Positions 21,956-34,320 of a stretch of DNA of 64,000 bases are shown here, in pieces. Made by a program: the position numbers and the translations under genes. The stretch covers positions 377,877,892 through 377,941,891 of the forward strand of contig NC_081415.1 of assembly GCF_030272615.1 (NCBI RefSeq), in the 5' to 3' direction. The DNA is from Cryptomeria japonica (lineage: Eukaryota; Streptophyta; Pinopsida; Cupressales; Cupressaceae). The notes under the pieces are model-generated. The model had not been told where the DNA came from. It saw nothing but the letters and a program-made list of their open reading frames with translations, and did no database searches. Position 1 is the first letter of the stretch, and each line of letters begins with the position of its first letter.

Positions 21956-24900
21956 TTATCCTCTTTTCGTGGCAGCATGTTCGATGAATCTGGACGCAAT
22001 GGGTTTGACCTCTTCCATCGTGACATGTGGCAGCATATTCATCTTGAACTCCATTCCGTCCAAGTCATCTACATATGTAGCAAAAGCATTTTCCCATTCC
22101 AATTCCTGTTTTTGGAAAGCATCTTTGATGGATAAGAAACTTGATGCCTTAGTGAAATTCTGTTTCAGGATTGGTTTTGTGATAATGAAGAAACTCTCTT
22201 GAGTTTTGAGCTTTAGATTTTCAATTTGCATTTCATTTACCGGATTGTTTCTTTCCCAAGTATATCAGCAGCCACAAGGAAAATCTTGTTTTGGATTTCC
22301 TTAATCTACTCTTCAACTCTGATGCTATCAACCTTTACCTTTTCCAGAACTTCATTTAATGCAATTAATGCACAATACCATGTGTTGAAATCATATACAG
22401 CTCTAGCTGCAATCACGCGTCCATCTATCAATTCTTGTTTGGGGACCCCTTTCAACACCCTTAGGTATAAGATTATTCTGTTCTGAATATCCTTAAGATC
22501 TTCCCATGTTTCTGCCATGTCTGCAATTCTAGAGAGCAAAGAAGAAGTTTGTCCATATGCCAACTTCAACTTTTCCACGAATATGACAGCCTCACCATTG
22601 TTATCTGCTATCCATTCCTTTGCTTCTCTAGCTATCACTTTTCTTTCTTCAAAATCTTCAATGGTTTCCTATGGAAAAGTCAAGAGTGGAGTTGGTGCAT
22701 CCCCTCGATCAATAGGTTTGGTCAAGTGTTGGATATACTTTTTTAATTGCTCAACTTCCTTTTTGTACTCCCTTTTCTTTTCTATTTCCTTTTCCAATCT
22801 TGCCTTGATGGAAATAACCGTATTATCCGAGTCCTCATCTTCTTGCCCTTTGGTGGTTGGGCCTAAGTTGATAGTTGTAATTTCATACTCTTGAGGAGTA
22901 ATGTCTTCCTTTGCCTTATCAACTTTTGGCACAACAATTTGAACTGAACGACAACTTGTTTCATCCCTTTGAATCATAGAAAACCTTTTGGCTGTCTTCT
23001 TACTGCAACCTATCCAAACCTAGCCAAGAAATCAGCTGTGTCATCTTCTTCGCGAAATTTCATGCTTTCTTTTAACCAATTAGGAATTGTGGGCTGTACA
23101 ATACCTTCCTGTTCTTGATTACTTTCTTCACACGTATTATCCTCAACCCCTCGAAGAGCGGAAATCATTCTCTCTTGGAATCCTTCGTCTAGGATATCCA
23201 TCTCATTTTCTGACTCAGTTATCTCCGTATTTGAAGGAGATGGGGGTTCTTGATCCTCTTGCTGGATTGATTCTATATTTCCTTCATGAAGTGGAGAAGG
23301 AATCTTCACCTCAACCATTGGTTCATCCTCAAGAATTAATACATCGTTCAAATTTCTGGATGTGGCAGAATGGGATGGCTCCAACTTTTTCTTTTTAGCA
23401 GTCCCCTCATTTACAACTTTCTTCCCTTTCGATCTCGTAGAATCTTCAGCTGTTTCAATTCTTTTTCTTGAATCAATACTTTCAAGTGGCCCAACACTTT
23501 AAGATGCTCCTTCATTAGAGAAATATGACTCCATTATGCCCATCATATTGTAAGTGAGAGTCATACTTCTTCGTTTAAGCTCTTGCACTTGCTGATCTAC
23601 CCACCATTTCTGGATGTGGCAAAATGGGATGGCTTTGACTTCTTTTTCTTTTTAGCAGTCCCCTCATTTACAACTTTCCTCCCTTTGGATCTCGCAGAAC
23701 CTTCAGCTGTTTCATTTCATTTTCTTGAATCAATACTTTCAAGTCTCCCAACACTTTGAGATGCTCCTTCATTAGAAGAATATGACTCCATTATGCCCAT
23801 CAAATTGTAAGTGAGAGTTATACTTCTTCGTTTAAGCTCTTGCACTTGCTGATTGGCCCACCATTGTGTGTATTTGACAATTGGGTGCATCAGGGTGGCC
23901 AAATCTGCAAGTTCTGGTTCCGACCATCTTACCGGAGAAAGAGGCCTATTCTCATCATAGCGTGGCTGAGTGTATTCTCCATCATCCTCCAGTTGGTCAA
24001 GCACACATAAAAGTTCAGTTGTTTTGATCAAATTTATACTATTTTGACATTCGCTCAAAAGTCTTCAAGATGCACCCTATGTTTGTATTTCTCTCCATTT
24101 ACCAATCCAATGTGATTGTGGGGATCAAAATTAGCTCTAGATCGGTAGAAGATGAATGGGTACCATTGCATCTCCAACCTTGCACCTTCAACTGTTTGTG
24201 CGGTTGAACAAGATTCCAACATATTTCCGATAAAAAATGGAAAGGAAATTGCAGTCTTGTGCTTTTCTCTTTGGAAGCCCTCATATGTTTCCAATTGCCT
24301 AAGAATTTCAAGCAATATCATTCTATTGGTGGGATAAATTGGAAGTTTGTAAGGACATCCGGTAAATGCCCGAACCCTTAAATACATGAATCTGGGATAC
24401 TGAATGAATCATGATCCAATTTTTCTTACCAAGCCCTTGGCTTCTTGAGTATGAGCCTCTGATGAGTTCCTCCTTGCATCATTCACTCATTTGAGATGGG
24501 ATTTTTCATGAAGTTGCAGCTGTGGGTAGCAGTCATATGCCTTGAATTCATTCTCGCCATTACCTACTACACCCGTGCAAATCAATCCCATGTATCTATA
24601 ATTTCTAGCCGGTAGGTAAATAATGTAGGAACTCATGTAGAAGGACCTTGTCCTCTCCAAATTTCTTAGTTGTTTGTCTAGGTTATTGCTGATTATCCTA
24701 GCCCAATTGAACATTTTGACCCTTGAAGTAATCTCATCAACAAAATAATACATCCAAGTCTCAAATGGCGCGCCTTGAGGGCTGCCCATTAGTCTATTCA
24801 GTAGCAAAACAATGTCTCCATAATCCTCCTTGAAATCAGTGCGAAGAAGCTTCTTTGGCATCTTTTTATAGGTGGCCCTTGGCTTCTCCAGCCATAGCTA

Positions 24901-25350
24901 ATTGACAGTTGTCGCACAAGGTTCAAGCTGGTCTTCATAAATATTTATGGTTTCTTCCTTGGTTTTGAATGAGGTTCAGTTGTAATTTGGAATCCCGAAT
25001 GCCTCCTAGATAGCCAATTCTCCAAGGTAAGCCAATACTCTCCCGTCAGGTGCAATGATCTGCCTTTCTTGAATGTTATACTGTATTGCATATTCAACAA
25101 TCAGCTCACTGCACTCCATTGCTGGTGGAAATGTAGCTGCCTGGACTATGGCATTCCTCATCATTCATCGAGCAATTGGTGTGGGTAAATATCCATCCTG
25201 CCCGTACATCCTTATTCTGAATTCCTTGAAATCCACATTATTAAGGTTGGTGTCTCCAACCTTCTTCCACTATGAAGTGATTTTAGACTCAGGCTGTACT
25301 CCTTTGTTTGCAAATTTCATTTGGACCTTTCTCGAAAGCCCTCCTTGAGT
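21956..25350 (-). pseudogene. Decayed coding region inside the giant LTR, unknown product
   Basis: A series of minus-strand frames, offset by a few stops and shifts, reads as one ancestral protein-coding region. From right to left it contains FKEFRIRMYGQDGYLP, a segment with MFNWARIISNNLDKQLRNL and SFYMSSYIIYLPARN (about 24487-24861), RMILLEILRQLETYEGF (24055-24387), then acidic Glu-rich segments (23010-23384) and coiled-coil-like heptads (22669-22977), ending near 21956. The FYMSSY-type block recalls putative plant transposon-protein domains, loosely like the LINE ORF3. No polymerase, protease or integrase motif is present. Function unknown. It lies upstream of the LTR TATA box, an unusual place for a frame. 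Confidence 0.45.
23355..23862. repeat. ~253-bp tandem duplication inside the giant LTR coding remnant
   Basis: TTTCTGGATGTGGCAAAATG-type sequence begins at 23355 and again at 23608. Both copies run through CTTGAATCAATACTTTCAAG and the CTCTTGCACTTGCTGAT block. The duplication disrupts the decayed coding region around 23400-23720. Confidence 0.85.
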
Positions 25351-26139
25351 GGTTATCTACTACCTGAAAAAGACATGGAAAAAATGAATATTATTTTCAA
25401 TAAACTTTAAGATTTTAATCCTGGTTTTGAACTCTTTTGTCCTAAATTTCAACCTTCAGCCTGTCATAAGATAAAAATCTGTGAAAAAATCAGACTGTAA
25501 TATGGAAGAAATCTGCTCAACAGTTGATAAAATTTATGAAGTGTTTGAGACAGAAAAGAACGAAGGAAATCAGTCAGTAACCCAGATTCTAAACTTTGAA
25601 TTTATACTTTTGACTGAATTCTTCGGAAAAAAATGCCTTCACTTCTTAAAATTCTTGGTCAATTCCTTCTTTGCTTCAAAAATCCACTTGTTGCTGCCTT
25701 CAAAATTCTTCCTTCCTTGAACTTGGGAGTGAGAGACCTTTCACTTTCGAACTTGGGAGAAGAATGAAAGTGAAATGTGATGTTGCGATTGATATAAGGT
25801 TGAAAAGTTAAATTATTTTTGGCAATTTTTTATTTTTTTTCAGATTCGTCGAACTTGGTCTCATTCTCATCTTCCTCAAAATGACAACTTAATCCTCTCA
25901 AAAGATTTCAAAATAAACTTTCTATTTTCACCCTTGGCGCCACTTCACATCTTATCTTCTTCTTGTCCATGTATTGGCAAGGAATCTTCTAGATTCTTCA
26001 CGTGTTTAGGAAATTTTCTAAGTGTTGGGCAAATTTCCATGTGCTGAAGAATATTCCAAGTGTTTTGCGATTTTATTGAGAAATAATTTTAAGTGTTGCA
26101 CAAATTTCCTCGACTTTCTAAACTTTGTCAACTCTTCAT

Positions 26140-26955
26140 CCATGGCGGAGTTCACTATGCTCTAGGACATTCTTTCTATGATCTTGGCGGACTTTATGTA
26201 GTGTCATGCCATTTCCAACTTCAAGATGGTGGACTTCATACCTTTAGCCATTCTCTCACTTTGCTTTGGCGGACTTTGACATATGTTGTGCCGCTCTCTT
26301 GGTACCTTGGGCAGACTTTGACATATGTTGTGCCATTTCTCTTCTAACTTGGGCGGAGTTTGGTATATGTTATGCCATTTCCTTGCTTTGTGTTGGGTGG
26401 ACTTTAGCATGGCACAAGATACTCCCATCTCCCTCCATGGCGGACTTGACCCTTTAGCAAGCCATTTTCATGCTTTTCTCAAGCGGAGTTTGTGTGGTAC
26501 CAAGACATTTCTCTCATGACCATGGCAGATTCTACCATTCCTTGGGACATTTCCATTATGACTTGGGCGGACTTATGCATTGTTAGGACGTTTTGTGCTT
26601 TTCCCAAGTGGACTTCAGCACTTGGCAAGATATTTCCAATCATTCCTTGGGCGGAGTTGAAGTGTTTTCATGGCATCTTAATGCTTTTCCTAGGCTGACT
26701 TGGCCATTGATCAAGATATTTCTCTCTTTGGGGGGGGCAGACTTCATGCCTTCTCATGCTAAACTTTACCTCTTCTTGGCGGACTTCAGCACTTGGCAAG
26801 CCAATTCTCTCAACCTTGGGGGGGAACTCATGTGTGGTTAAGACATTTTCATTTTTGCCTTGGGGGGAACTCATGTCTAGTTGAGACATTTTCATCTTTG
26901 CCTTGGGGAATTTGCTATGGCACAAGACATTGCCATCTCCATGATGGCGGACTTG
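26140..26955 (-). repeat. Phased array of the TCCGCC box (minus-strand giant LTR)
   Basis: On the plus strand GGCGGACTT or GGCGGAGTT (minus: AAGTCCGCC/AACTCCGCC) recurs at about 26143, 26185, 26268, 26351, 26441, 26566, 26648, 26777 and 26944. One-base variants fill the positions between (26226, 26310, 26394, 26523, 26607). Spacing is mostly 40-45 bases. The matching array lies in the other giant LTR at 54985-56170. Confidence 0.8.
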
Positions 26956-28640
26956 AGCTTTGCACAAGATGTTGCCTTCTCCATTTAGAAATTTTCTTTG
27001 CCATAAATACTTAATGAATTTTCTTGCTCAACACTTCATGTTTGTTTGGAACTTTTGGATCAATGCCTGGCCCAAATGATTTTCCATTGCTTTTCATACT
27101 TGGAGATAAATTTTTTTCATTTTGAATACAAGAACCCTGTTGTCATGACCTGAGTGACCCAATCCTAGGTCAACTTTCAAAAAAGTTGAAAAAGTAAAAA
27201 GCAAAAAACAAAAAGCAAAAAAGTAGGTGAAAAAGTTGCTTCTTGGGTTGGGCCCAAAGTGCCAAAAATGAAAAAGCAAAAAAGTAGAATCCCACAAAAA
27301 ATAGGATTTTGTTAGAATTGACCCTAAGCAATTGCGTTTTTCGTCCCTCGGGCCCTCTAAGAACTTTGATGGTGTCTAAACATTGTTCTGATGATTGAAA
27401 CCCCGAATAGACTTCAGTGACCACTTGGAAACTTTGGCCCCAATCTCTCAAAGATTGGCGACTAAGAACCCTAAAAAAGTAGAAACAGGGGGTCCCCATT
27501 TGCAATGGGGCAATGTGTGAAAAGGTCACAACACTTGCCCATCCCCATAAAGGAAAGAAATGACAAATTTGACTAAGTATGGGAGAATTCCTCCTTCCCC
27601 CTCCAAGTGGGCTCAAACATTCATGCAGGGATGGAAATGATGAAATTTGGGTAAGGCATTGAAAACTCCTTCTATCCCTCTAGAATGCGCCCAACTTCAT
27701 GAAGTCATGGAATGGTAGAAACTTGACTAAGTATGAAAAAACTTCTTCTCCAAGGCTCGAATCATCTTATCTATCCAATCAAATGTCTCCCAATCATCAA
27801 GACTAGATTCATTGCGTTTGCCGCCAAGGAAAGGATAGTGGGTGCTCTATTTTGGGTGATGGGCTATTAAATGCATAGTGGGCGTAATGCCTCATTAATG
27901 ACTGAGACCCACTACCTAGCACCACATAGGTCATTTTTTGGTCAAATCCTAATTAGGGTTCCATCTTGTAATCTTGGTTGTTGATTTCAAATCAATTTTT
28001 GCCATTCATTTGTGGGAGGAGCTCTATAAAAGGCCTTGTCTTCTCATTTGTAATTCATAGTTAGCTCATTAGAAGCTCTTGCTCCTTAGAATATAAGTAA
28101 ATCAAGAGGAGGAGAAGTTATTGTTGGATATGACTTGGAGAAATAAAACTTGATTACATTGAAGTTATGGTGGATTCTTGTCTATTTCAACTTGTTGCGT
28201 GGTATTCCTTTGATTTCTCAAATTGTTAAAAGTGCATTGGTGTTAATGGAGAATGTGACAATGTTTGATGAATTTCAATGGTTCATACTTTTTGCACTTA
28301 GATGATTTTTGTTTGTAGTGTAAAGTTAGCTTGAGCCCCTTTTTTATATGGATTCTTATCTTCGATCATTGAATGTACATTGTTCGTTATGATGGTGTTC
28401 ATTACGATATGAAAGTCCTTTGCATAACCGTTGGAAGATTGCACTGGTCCTGTGGAGTTGCTTCTGAGCTTGGGGAAGCACTTTGTTTATGTGGAATTAG
28501 TCGATTGGAGCACTATTCTTTGATATCATTGTCCTTAGGATTAGAATTAGGTTTCTCTAACCCTTTCCCCTTTATTTTCAGTTCATTTTATTTGTGTCTG
28601 TTCGAAGAAGAAGCATCACGAGATTGCAATATGTGATGAA

Positions 28641-29339
28641 GAAGTTCCAGCCAGCATTATAGAAGAAGTGAAGAATAATTCAAACGTAAGTCCCTTTGTG
28701 TTACCAGCATATCACAAGGACCATTGAGCTTATCCACATGTTAGGACCATTGAGCTTATCCACCTGTATGATCTTTCACAATCTTAGCATACACGGGATT
28801 TTGCTCAAGAGAGGGTAAGATACCTTGGTATTTTATTTTGTGTTGGTGTGGTCATAAAACACCCGTCAATAAGTAGATACTCTCATAATAAGTATTAAAT
28901 GAGGTCACCTTGTACCAAAAAATTAATCTCCCTAAGAAAAAACTCTCGTGTTATATGTATTCTAAATTCCCATGTAATGGCCCCTTTATAAGAAGTTCCA
29001 GCCAGCATTATAGAAGAAGTGAAGAATAATTCAAATGTAAGTCCCTTTGTGTTACCAGCATATCACAAGGACCATTGAGCTTATCCACATGTTAGGACCA
29101 TCGAGCTTATCCACCTGTATGATCTTTTACAATCTTAGCATACACGGGATTTTGCTCAAGAGAGGGTAAGATACCTTGGTATTTTATTTTGTGTTGGTGT
29201 GGTCATAAAACACCCGTCAATAAGTAGATACTCTCATAATAAGTATTAAAACCTTGTACCAAAAAATTAATCTCCCTAAGAAAAAACTCTCATGTTATGT
29301 GTATTCTAAATTCCCATGTAATGGCCCCTTTTAAATAAT
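28641..29339. repeat. 351-bp tandem duplication spanning the 3' LTR end and its flank
   Basis: GAAGTTCCAGCCAGCATTAT starts at 28641 and again at 28992. Each copy contains the last ~230 bases of the LTR, the AGTAG target duplication and ~115 bases of flank. The second copy has lost about ten bases after AAGTATTAAA. True flanking DNA resumes near 29340. Confidence 0.9.
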
Positions 29340-32300
29340 TTAGCATGTGTTGGACCAATCCTTATTTACTTGAAGGAGATAGAGAATAATTTTAATAAAG
29401 GAGCCATGGGTTGGGAAAATAAGAGCAGTAATCAATAAAATTATATTTTATTCAAGCATATGGGGGCGTGGGTTTCCATAAAGAAGAGTTTGTAACTACC
29501 AGGATGCTTGCAATTTAATCATGACAAATTCTATGACAGATCATTATGGAGGAGTTATAGGTTGGCATTCATGACCAAGTGAGTCTATTTTGAGAGAGGA
29601 ATCTTGTCTATTTTAATAATTACTATTTTCTGGGGATATTAGTGTTGGGATTTGTGTTTTAATTCTATAAATTGAGGTGCTTGGATGCCTTTTAAATATA
29701 TTGTTGCTTTCATATATTTTCTTGTCATAGCTTGAGCCTTGTGTTCAACTATCAATTTACGAACGAAAACTGTTGTATTTAGATATTGGAGGAGGAACCC
29801 TTCGGTTTCTTGTGGGTAATCTCATTTAGTGGTTGTATTTGTTTTGAAAGACATTTTTGTTTATTTGTCTGCAAGTGTTTTACAACATGCTATGGTAACT
29901 TAGTTGATTCATTTGTATTAGCATATTTTTATGTTGCCTATTTTCAATTGAGGTATTCTAGCATATTTGAATAATAATATTTAGCTCCAACATATTTGTG
30001 AAGTTTTCTATTGTTTATGCAATCTATTGCTTTATCTTTCAAGCATTGTTATTTAAATAAAATAAATTGTATAAAAAGTTATTATTCATCCATTTATGCT
30101 CTTACCTTGCTCTCATGGGATCTCAGTGATTAGAAGGTGGTTAATATTCATATGTACTGATCGTATGCTCTCACCTCATCCTCATGGGATCTTAGTGATA
30201 AGAAAGTGGTAATTATTTTATATAAAAAATTATTGAGGTCATCACATCCCACTCTAGAGGTAGACTCATGGGAGGAAACATGTTGAACTGTGGTTGGATT
30301 TGATTTGTAAGGTATAACTATAGGATGTATCTTCATTGAATCTTGAGAGGTTGGGAGAAAACATGAGGGTTTATATTTACCTTCATTACATTCAAAGAAA
30401 GTGACGAAACAACAATAGAGATGTCATCAAAGAGGAGAACAAGGCTGTCAATTGAGTTGGTAGGATCCCAAAAGGTGAGATTCTACAAGTCAACATGAGA
30501 TGTCTTGTAAATTTGCAGCTAAATGTGATGGAACCTGTAGACAAGAATGATTCTAGTTAAGAGTCATCGAAAGTCTTTAGAGAAGTTGTGATCACTATAG
30601 AAGCAACAAGAAGAGGAGGAACGTCTATAGTTGTCTTAGTAACATCCAACCTAAGCAAACTTTACAAACAGATGTAGGTACAATTGGATCTCCAAATAGT
30701 TGTTGGATTATGGTCCAAGCAGTAGAAGAGCACTTAGGGTGCTCTACAAGATGAATATCCTTAGGAACAATAAGACTAGTTAGCCTATAGATTATGCAAC
30801 TGTTGTTTGACCATATGGCCTTCTATAGAGAATCACTTGGCTCAGGATTGAGTGCAAGGAGATTTTGCTATGTGCATGGTAGTTGATCCCTTCTTGCTGG
30901 CACAAAAAGTTTTGGTGATTCAATCTGATCACGGAAGGGTGAAATTACAGAAAAGCATGATGAATCCCACACAAAAAAATAGAACTCTACTTTAGTTTGT
31001 TTAAAAATTAATACACTATCCCCATAAAATTTTGTCACTTTAGTCTGTTTCTTGGATTTTATGGTTTATAAACAAGATCCTTAAGCTGGAAGTATAGTCT
31101 TGAAGTAGATTGAGAACAAAATGTGAGTACTAATGCAAAGTATGCGAAGAGTGTTGCACTCGTAAAAAAATGGCATTAAATATTGATCTCAAATGAGTAA
31201 AAACAAAGCACTACAAGTTCCCAAAATGAGAATTGCTCAGCAAATTTTGATAATTGTACACTTCTTGGAAACTATTGGTACTGAAACTCAAAAGGGAGAT
31301 CATGATTGCATAGGCATCTGCAGAATTTGACCCCAATTGGAGTTTTGGATGAGTGTGAACAATCGCTTTGAACTTTGGGTGTTAATTTGAAAATGCAAAC
31401 TCCAACAACAAGATTTCCTCTAAGCTAATGACATTGTGCTTGCATTTTTTTGAAAACCTAGAATAGAAAACCATTATCAATTTGAATCTATCCACCAAGC
31501 CAAATTATGCCTAATAATGAGAGAATATGTCTGCAGTGAACCTTGGTCTTTGCTATGAAAGAAGCTATCTTGTTGTATCAAGGGATGCTCCTGATGATGA
31601 AATTTAAAGAAAGCTAGTTCCCTGTGATTTGTTCTTGTGCCTTGAAGAAAGAAGCACACCTTGCGAAAATTGTAATGGACATATACAGTCCACCAAAAGA
31701 GCTAAGTGATGCTCATAGCAATCGTCTTTAATGACCTGAAGAAGTATATTATAGAGTTATCAAAAAATGACAATGAATATCTGGAGAGAAGCAGAACCAA
31801 AAGTTCTTCATACAATTAATCTGGAGCAGTCTGATACTGAAAGTTAGAAAAACTCCAAAGTCCAGAGATCTTAACCAACAACAAATTCAAAAAATTCATC
31901 AACTTGCTTTTCTTGTTGATGAGGAACACCTTGAAGTGTTCATAAATGCCATCTAAAATGACTATTAGACTCATGTTGATGGGAATCTTAATTCTCTATG
32001 TGCTCATCAGTCATTCACAATGTACTTGTAATCGGTTTTATATGGTCTATGCCTTAATCATATTTTCTATCGTCATTGTGTTCTTTGCTAGGCCTGCATT
32101 TATGTCTGAGCAAACTTTTAATGATGCAGATTGATCAAGTTAGACAATTCAGATCAGACATGGTGAAAAAAGAGTGCACAAGGTGGAGACTAAAGAGCAG
32201 ATGACACATTGGGTCGTCTTGGAATTTACTAAGGACCTTGATATGATGATTCAGAGGACAGGAGCCTGTAACAATTGAAAAGGATCTTACATATTTCTTT

Positions 32301-32637
32301 ATTGATGGATCAAGAAATGCCAGGAGCTTAAAATTGATTGCAAGACAATCTTCGTTCTTTCTAGATTAACTTACAATTTGCATCCTAATCGATAATGTGT
32401 TTTGTATTTCTTGTTATTGACACTGTATAATGAAGTTATAAATCACGTATCTCAGTGTCCCTGACATTTTCCATCTTATAATAAATCTTTGTCTATCATA
32501 AAAAGAAGTTAGAAGATGGCGTTCATCTTCAGAATTTTTTTCAGAAGTCTTTTTCATTATACATGACCAGCTTCCCTTCTCTATCTGTTGCATTATTTAT
32601 AGGCAAATTAATTGAGACACAATTTTGATGGATGCAG
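29340..32637. other. Intronic DNA without recognisable genes
   Basis: AT-rich sequence precedes the second RKP exon. It contains a short degenerate direct repeat (CTCATGGGATCTCAGTGAT near 30112 and CTCATGGGATCTTAGTGAT near 30181) and scattered stop-rich frames. I see no transposon domain that I can support. Confidence 0.5.
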
Positions 32638-32801
32638 GCATCACATTACATGTCACATCAGTCACACTCAATTTCTCTCTTGGATGATACTGATAAGCAG
32701 ATCAGAGCAGAGAAAACTTCTGTAGAACATTTGAAGCGCCTGAAAGAAGCTCGGAATGTGTATAGAGAAGATTTAGTTGATTGCATACGACAATGTACAT
32801 G
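32638..32801 (+). CDS. RKP: RKP/KPC1-like E3 ubiquitin ligase, exon (54 codons plus 2 bases)
   Basis: The acceptor GATGCAG precedes and the donor GGTAAAG follows. It enters in phase 0 from the exon ending at 4242 and leaves two bases of a Trp codon completed by the next exon. The peptide starts ASHYMSHQSHSISLLDDTD and ends EARNVYREDLVDCIRQCTW; it is helical and charged. The ASHYMSHQSxSISLL block continuing LGLAPNFKQ is what I remember of plant RKP. It sits immediately 3' of the 28-kb intron. Confidence 0.8.
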
Positions 32802-34320
32802 GTAAAGATTGCATTTATTTAATAGGGTTTCCTCTTTATAATAAGATTTCCAATGTATGTCTGAAGAGTGCAATTGATTTAAAAGAAAATTGATTAAATA
32901 TATACTTTCATCTGAAAATATTTGGCTACTGTTTCTTGAGGCTTTTCTGTAACTGACGAAAAGATATAGGTTTTGAGTTAAGTTCTTTTAGGCATCATCA
33001 AGGAAAGAGTCCAATCACTTAGCCCACATGATGTTATAGGTCTGGGGAAGCTCCTTTTAAGTTTGAATGCATATGGTGAAGGAAAGTGTTTCATTGTATA
33101 GCTAGGATCATCTCGTTAAACTCCCATTTTTTTTTTCTTGACTTGTATTCATTTTGTTACTGAAAGAGCCATTAGCGTGCAGATGTCATGATTTTTTCTA
33201 GATTCTTAGTTATTGGTAAGAACTTTTTAAGCTCTTCTAGTGTCTACTTCTTTGAGAAATAGTTTTTAAAAGTATGATGATTAAGTTGTGCTCATGCTAG
33301 AAGTAATGCAATGCTCCACTGGTTCAACAGTACATGTGCATGCTTCCTTTTCTTTTTTTCTCTTTCATACTGAAGGAAAGAGCCTACCTATATCTGCCTG
33401 TAAGATGCAGAAAATAGACCTTGAAGTATTGAAGATGCAAAAATAGATCTTACAAGAAACTCAGAACTTTAACGCTCAATAGTCTCCAGAACCTAAAAAT
33501 CCTGTATTCCATTCTTCCGACCTTTTGCACTCTTATTTTGTTGGATGTGGAATTGTTTCAGCTGCAGACATACTGTTATGTGAATCTCATCAATAAATAA
33601 TAGCTTCAGTGGACAAACTTTAGTGTGAACCTTATCTGTTAATGACAGGTTTGCCCCTAGCTGAATTGGTACAATGATTTTGACTGGGTATTAAATTATT
33701 AATCTGTTGATGATAGTTAACATTATTTCAGCCTCTTGAGTGTCTGGATCACTTAGATGACTTATGTTTTCATTTGTTGCCTTGCAATTTGTATGATAAT
33801 TTATTTTAGAAAAGTAAGCTTTAGGAGTGTCTTTGAATTGCTGTCTCTTTAAGAGAATGAGTTAGTGGCCATGTTAGCTGATTCAGAGAACTTTACCTGA
33901 TCATTTTTGGATCATACCTCTCAAATTGGAATGCTTTTAGTCTCCAAAAGCTCAGATATATAACAGGAAAGGGGAAAATTCTCTCGCCTCGTCTTTGGGA
34001 CACCACTTGGCCTTGTTTGCCTCTTTACCCTTAATATCAAACTGCCATGTCTCGTGTCCTTGCCACTGTCTCTTTCTTCTGTGAAACAACATTCTTGTTC
34101 AATTCTGTGAATCAGTTACAAGGCTTATAGTGGGAGACAAAAAAGTTTTTCTTCATCTAGTGTAGAGGATTCAAAGACAAATTCTCAACATTGACATTAG
34201 ATTAAATTTTTGTTTATAGCAGCAAGTCTGATCTGAATTCATTCTTGCTCAAAAATTTCAAATGGGCCTATATGGAAAATGTCCTTTAAATACTGCCATA
34301 CTTTGTGCTCAACATGGAAC

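Larger units (their letters stand above)
21034..27533 (-). mobile_element. Giant 6.5-kb solo LTR, minus strand, nested in the 3' LTR
   Basis: Read on the minus strand it begins TGTTGTGACCTTTTCACACA at 27533, has the CCCCATTGCAAATGGGG palindrome 23 bases in (27494-27510), and ends CACACACCAACA at 21034. A TATA box (CTCTATATAAGCCC) sits at 21791-21800, about 0.76 kb from the end. The giant LTR at 53942-58774 has matching spacing. Flanking 5-mers are CTTCC (21029-21033) and CTTGC (27534-27538), one mismatch apart. It contains a TCCGCC box array and a decayed coding region in its U3. No second LTR or internal pol is seen, so I read it as a solo LTR. Confidence 0.7.
5916..28871 (+). mobile_element. 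Full-length non-autonomous LTR retrotransposon (LARD-like) with two nested insertions
   Basis: The element starts TGTTGCGACATTTTCACAC, ends CCCGTCAATA (CAACA in the 5' LTR copy), and is flanked by AGTAG at 5911-5915 and 28872-28876. An empty-site relative lies near 5345-5400. It comprises a 5' LTR 5916-17053, an internal region 17054-19768 and a 3' LTR 19769-28871. Removing the nested LINE and giant LTR leaves about 8.75 kb. Net LTR lengths are about 3.44 and 2.6 kb; most of the difference is a deletion in the 3' copy matching 15121-15660 and an extra 226-bp duplication in the 5' copy. No gag-pol is seen, so it would have depended on enzymes of another element. The LTRs have diverged visibly, so the insertion is old. 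Confidence 0.85.
19769..28871 (+). repeat. 3' LTR of the full-length element, interrupted at 21034-27533
   Basis: It starts TGTTGTGACGTTTTCATATG and ends GTCAATA. It carries the palindrome at 19792-19808 (23 bases in), a TATA box at 28023 and GTAAGT at 28686. Net length is about 2.6 kb. The copy resumes after the nested giant LTR at 27534 in register with 5' LTR positions near 14905. Confidence 0.8.
4243..32637 (+). other. Giant intron of the RKP-like gene (28,395 bp)
   Basis: This intron is bounded by donor AAGCAG/GTAACT and acceptor GATGCAG/GC and is phase 0. About 81% of it is one nested LTR-retrotransposon complex (5916-28871). The remaining flanks, 4261-5330 and 29340-32637, are AT-rich and contain short degenerate direct repeats (for example the CAATCAAGGATTGATG blocks near 4885 and 5020). 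They have no convincing coding sequence. Confidence 0.75.
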
